Shown here piece after piece: positions 21,447-22,545 of a stretch of DNA of 22,545 bases (position 1 is the first letter of the stretch; the number at the start of each line of letters is the position of its first letter). Under the pieces are notes generated by a model. The model was not told the DNA's origin, made no database searches, and saw only the letters and a list, made by a program, of their open reading frames with translations. A program made the translations under genes and the position numbers. The DNA comes from Methanothrix harundinacea (lineage in GTDB: Archaea; Halobacteriota; Methanosarcinia; Methanotrichales; Methanotrichaceae): the NCBI GenBank assembly GCA_002502785.1, contig DAQG01000029.1, forward strand, positions 1 through 22,545, written 5' to 3'.

Positions 21447-22545
21447 CTAGGCCAGATTCTCCTTCACCGCCGCCGCAACAGCCTCTGCGAATTCCTCTGA
21501 GGCCTCCGGACCGCTGGCGGTTATGATCTTTCCGTCCCTGACCACCTGCTCCTCGGTGTAGATCGCGCCCCTCGCCTTTATGTAGGCAACCGACTCGGAG
21601 TCGGGGAAGACCGTCGCCTTCTTGCCGCCGAGGAGCCACGCGTTCGCCAGGATCTTCGGAGCGACGCAGATGGCGCCGACGACCGTCTCCTGATCTCGAG
21701 TGGAGCTTGCAAGACTGAGGTAGTCGAGGTCTTCGTAGAGCAGAAGATCGTCCACGCCGGGCCCTCCAATGAAGACGACGGCCTCGTAGTCGGAGAGGAC
21801 CGCGTCTGCGACCGCCAGGTCGACATCGACCGAGCTTCCCTCCATGCCGACGGCCGCGTCAGTCCCTTTGGATGCAACCTGGACCTCGAAGCCCTCGTCA
21901 AGGAAGACGGTCTCTGTGACGTTGAACTCGATGTCGTTGAAATCCTTTGCCGGGAGAGCGATCAGGATCTTGCCGGCCTCTTCGAGAGGCGTTTCAACCG
22001 ACTCAGGCTCGGTGAATTCCGGGGTCACCTCGTCGCCGACCTCGGGCTCGGCAGCCACTTCGGTTTCGTTATCAATGATCTCTCCAGCATCTTCCTCGCA
22101 CTCTTCACCCGTTTCTACGTACTCCGTATCCACATACTCCGTCTCTTCGTATTCTTCGTGAACTTGTGAATCCGCTTCGTCTTCCTCGGACTCTTCCCCG
22201 TCGTCAACGTATCCCTCTTCGCAATACTCCCCTTCCTCGTCCTCTTCGTAATACTCTTCGTCTTCGTAGTCCTCGTAATCATCTTCATCCACGTAATAAT
22301 CGGAACAGGGAACCAGGACGAAGTACGCTCCGTAGGTGCTACAGTAGGGGCAATAATAGCTAGGATCATAGGGATTGAGGTACATGACCTCGCCCAGGGT
22401 TGTCTGGTACTCGATGGCGCTTTCATCAACAGGCACGTCGAGCTGGATGACAAAGCCACAAATGGGACACGACCAGCAGGTGTAGCCTTCCTCATAACCG
22501 TCGTTGTATTCGTCGCCGTATCCATCATAATACCCCTCTCCAGAT
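21447..22545 (-). CDS. Zinc ribbon-acidic linker-DJ-1/PfpI fusion protein, 5' end outside window
   Basis: The frame is open to the right edge; a GTG at 22436 is the only internal start candidate, and real-looking protein continues above it, so the gene is truncated by the window. Upstream codons give a Gly/Tyr-rich segment and CPICG (22469-22458), followed 35 residues later by CPYC (22352-22341), together a likely zinc ribbon. Then comes a Glu/Asp/Tyr-rich linker of about 100 residues (22301-21998). The last 175 residues are a DJ-1/PfpI domain: KILIALPAKDF, AVVFIGGPGVDDLL and the nucleophile elbow AICVAP with Cys at about 21668. The His usually following that Cys in PfpI is Val here. Related domains act as deglycases, chaperones or proteases; activity here is unknown. 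No signal peptide is visible in the part present. Confidence 0.8.
   Translation of the reverse strand, partial: SGEGYYDGYGDEYNDGYEEGYTCWSCPICGFVIQLDVPVDESAIEYQTTLGEVMYLNPYDPSYYCPYCSTYGAYFVLVPCSDYYVDEDDYEDYEDEEYYEEDEEGEYCEEGYVDDGEESEEDEADSQVHEEYEETEYVDTEYVETGEECEEDAGEIIDNETEVAAEPEVGDEVTPEFTEPESVETPLEEAGKILIALPAKDFNDIEFNVTETVFLDEGFEVQVASKGTDAAVGMEGSSVDVDLAVADAVLSDYEAVVFIGGPGVDDLLLYEDLDYLSLASSTRDQETVVGAICVAPKILANAWLLGGKKATVFPDSESVAYIKARGAIYTEEQVVRDGKIITASGPEASEEFAEAVAAAVKENLA

Overview
The window is archaeal and most likely comes from a methanogen, probably a GC-rich Methanothrix (Methanosaeta) relative; the genus is inference from content. Direct signs are split RNA polymerase genes (rpoB''/rpoB', rpoA'/rpoA''), a formylmethanofuran dehydrogenase cluster, archaeal-type uS7, uS12, eL30 and NusA, an intron-containing tRNA without encoded CCA, and TATA-like promoters.

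Layout. (1) 1-1225, plus strand: two AT-rich unknown genes, the first cut by the window edge, unlike everything after them in composition. The second may end in a divergent AlbA_2/Schlafen-type domain. (2) 1227-7483, minus strand: a compact run fwdD-fwdB-fwdA-fwdC (first step of CO2 reduction to methane, or last step of methyl oxidation), followed by a PurP-family ATP-grasp paralogue, a PH-domain protein and a TudS-related putative desulfidase. (3) 7484-8487: the divergent fwd promoter region, a small secreted coiled-coil protein with a hairpin beside its ribosome binding site, and a set of overlapping inverted repeats. (4) 8488-10100, plus: leuD-leuB of leucine biosynthesis, overlapping by 4 nt. 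(5) 10171-10262: tRNA-Lys(UUU) with an 18-nt intron. (6) 10292-19448, plus: rpoH-rpoB2-rpoB1-rpoA1-rpoA2-rpl30e-nusA-rps12-rps7, the transcription and str-type operon, which stops after rps7 without the usual elongation factor genes. (7) 19656-20774, minus: an NDH-2-like flavoprotein. (8) 20775-21446: no convincing gene. (9) 21447 to the right edge, minus: an unusual protein joining a zinc-ribbon-like segment, a Glu/Asp/Tyr-rich linker and a DJ-1/PfpI domain, with an intrinsic-terminator-like hairpin behind it.

Most of the window is conserved housekeeping and methanogenesis. The items most worth following are the three genes behind fwdC, the zinc ribbon-acidic-DJ-1 architecture, the AT-rich island edge, the overlapping hairpins upstream of leuD, and the intron-bearing tRNA placed 29 nt before rpoH. 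TTG starts are common: six genes here are best read from TTG, judged by ribosome binding sites and family N-termini. I see no CRISPR array, insertion sequence or rRNA.
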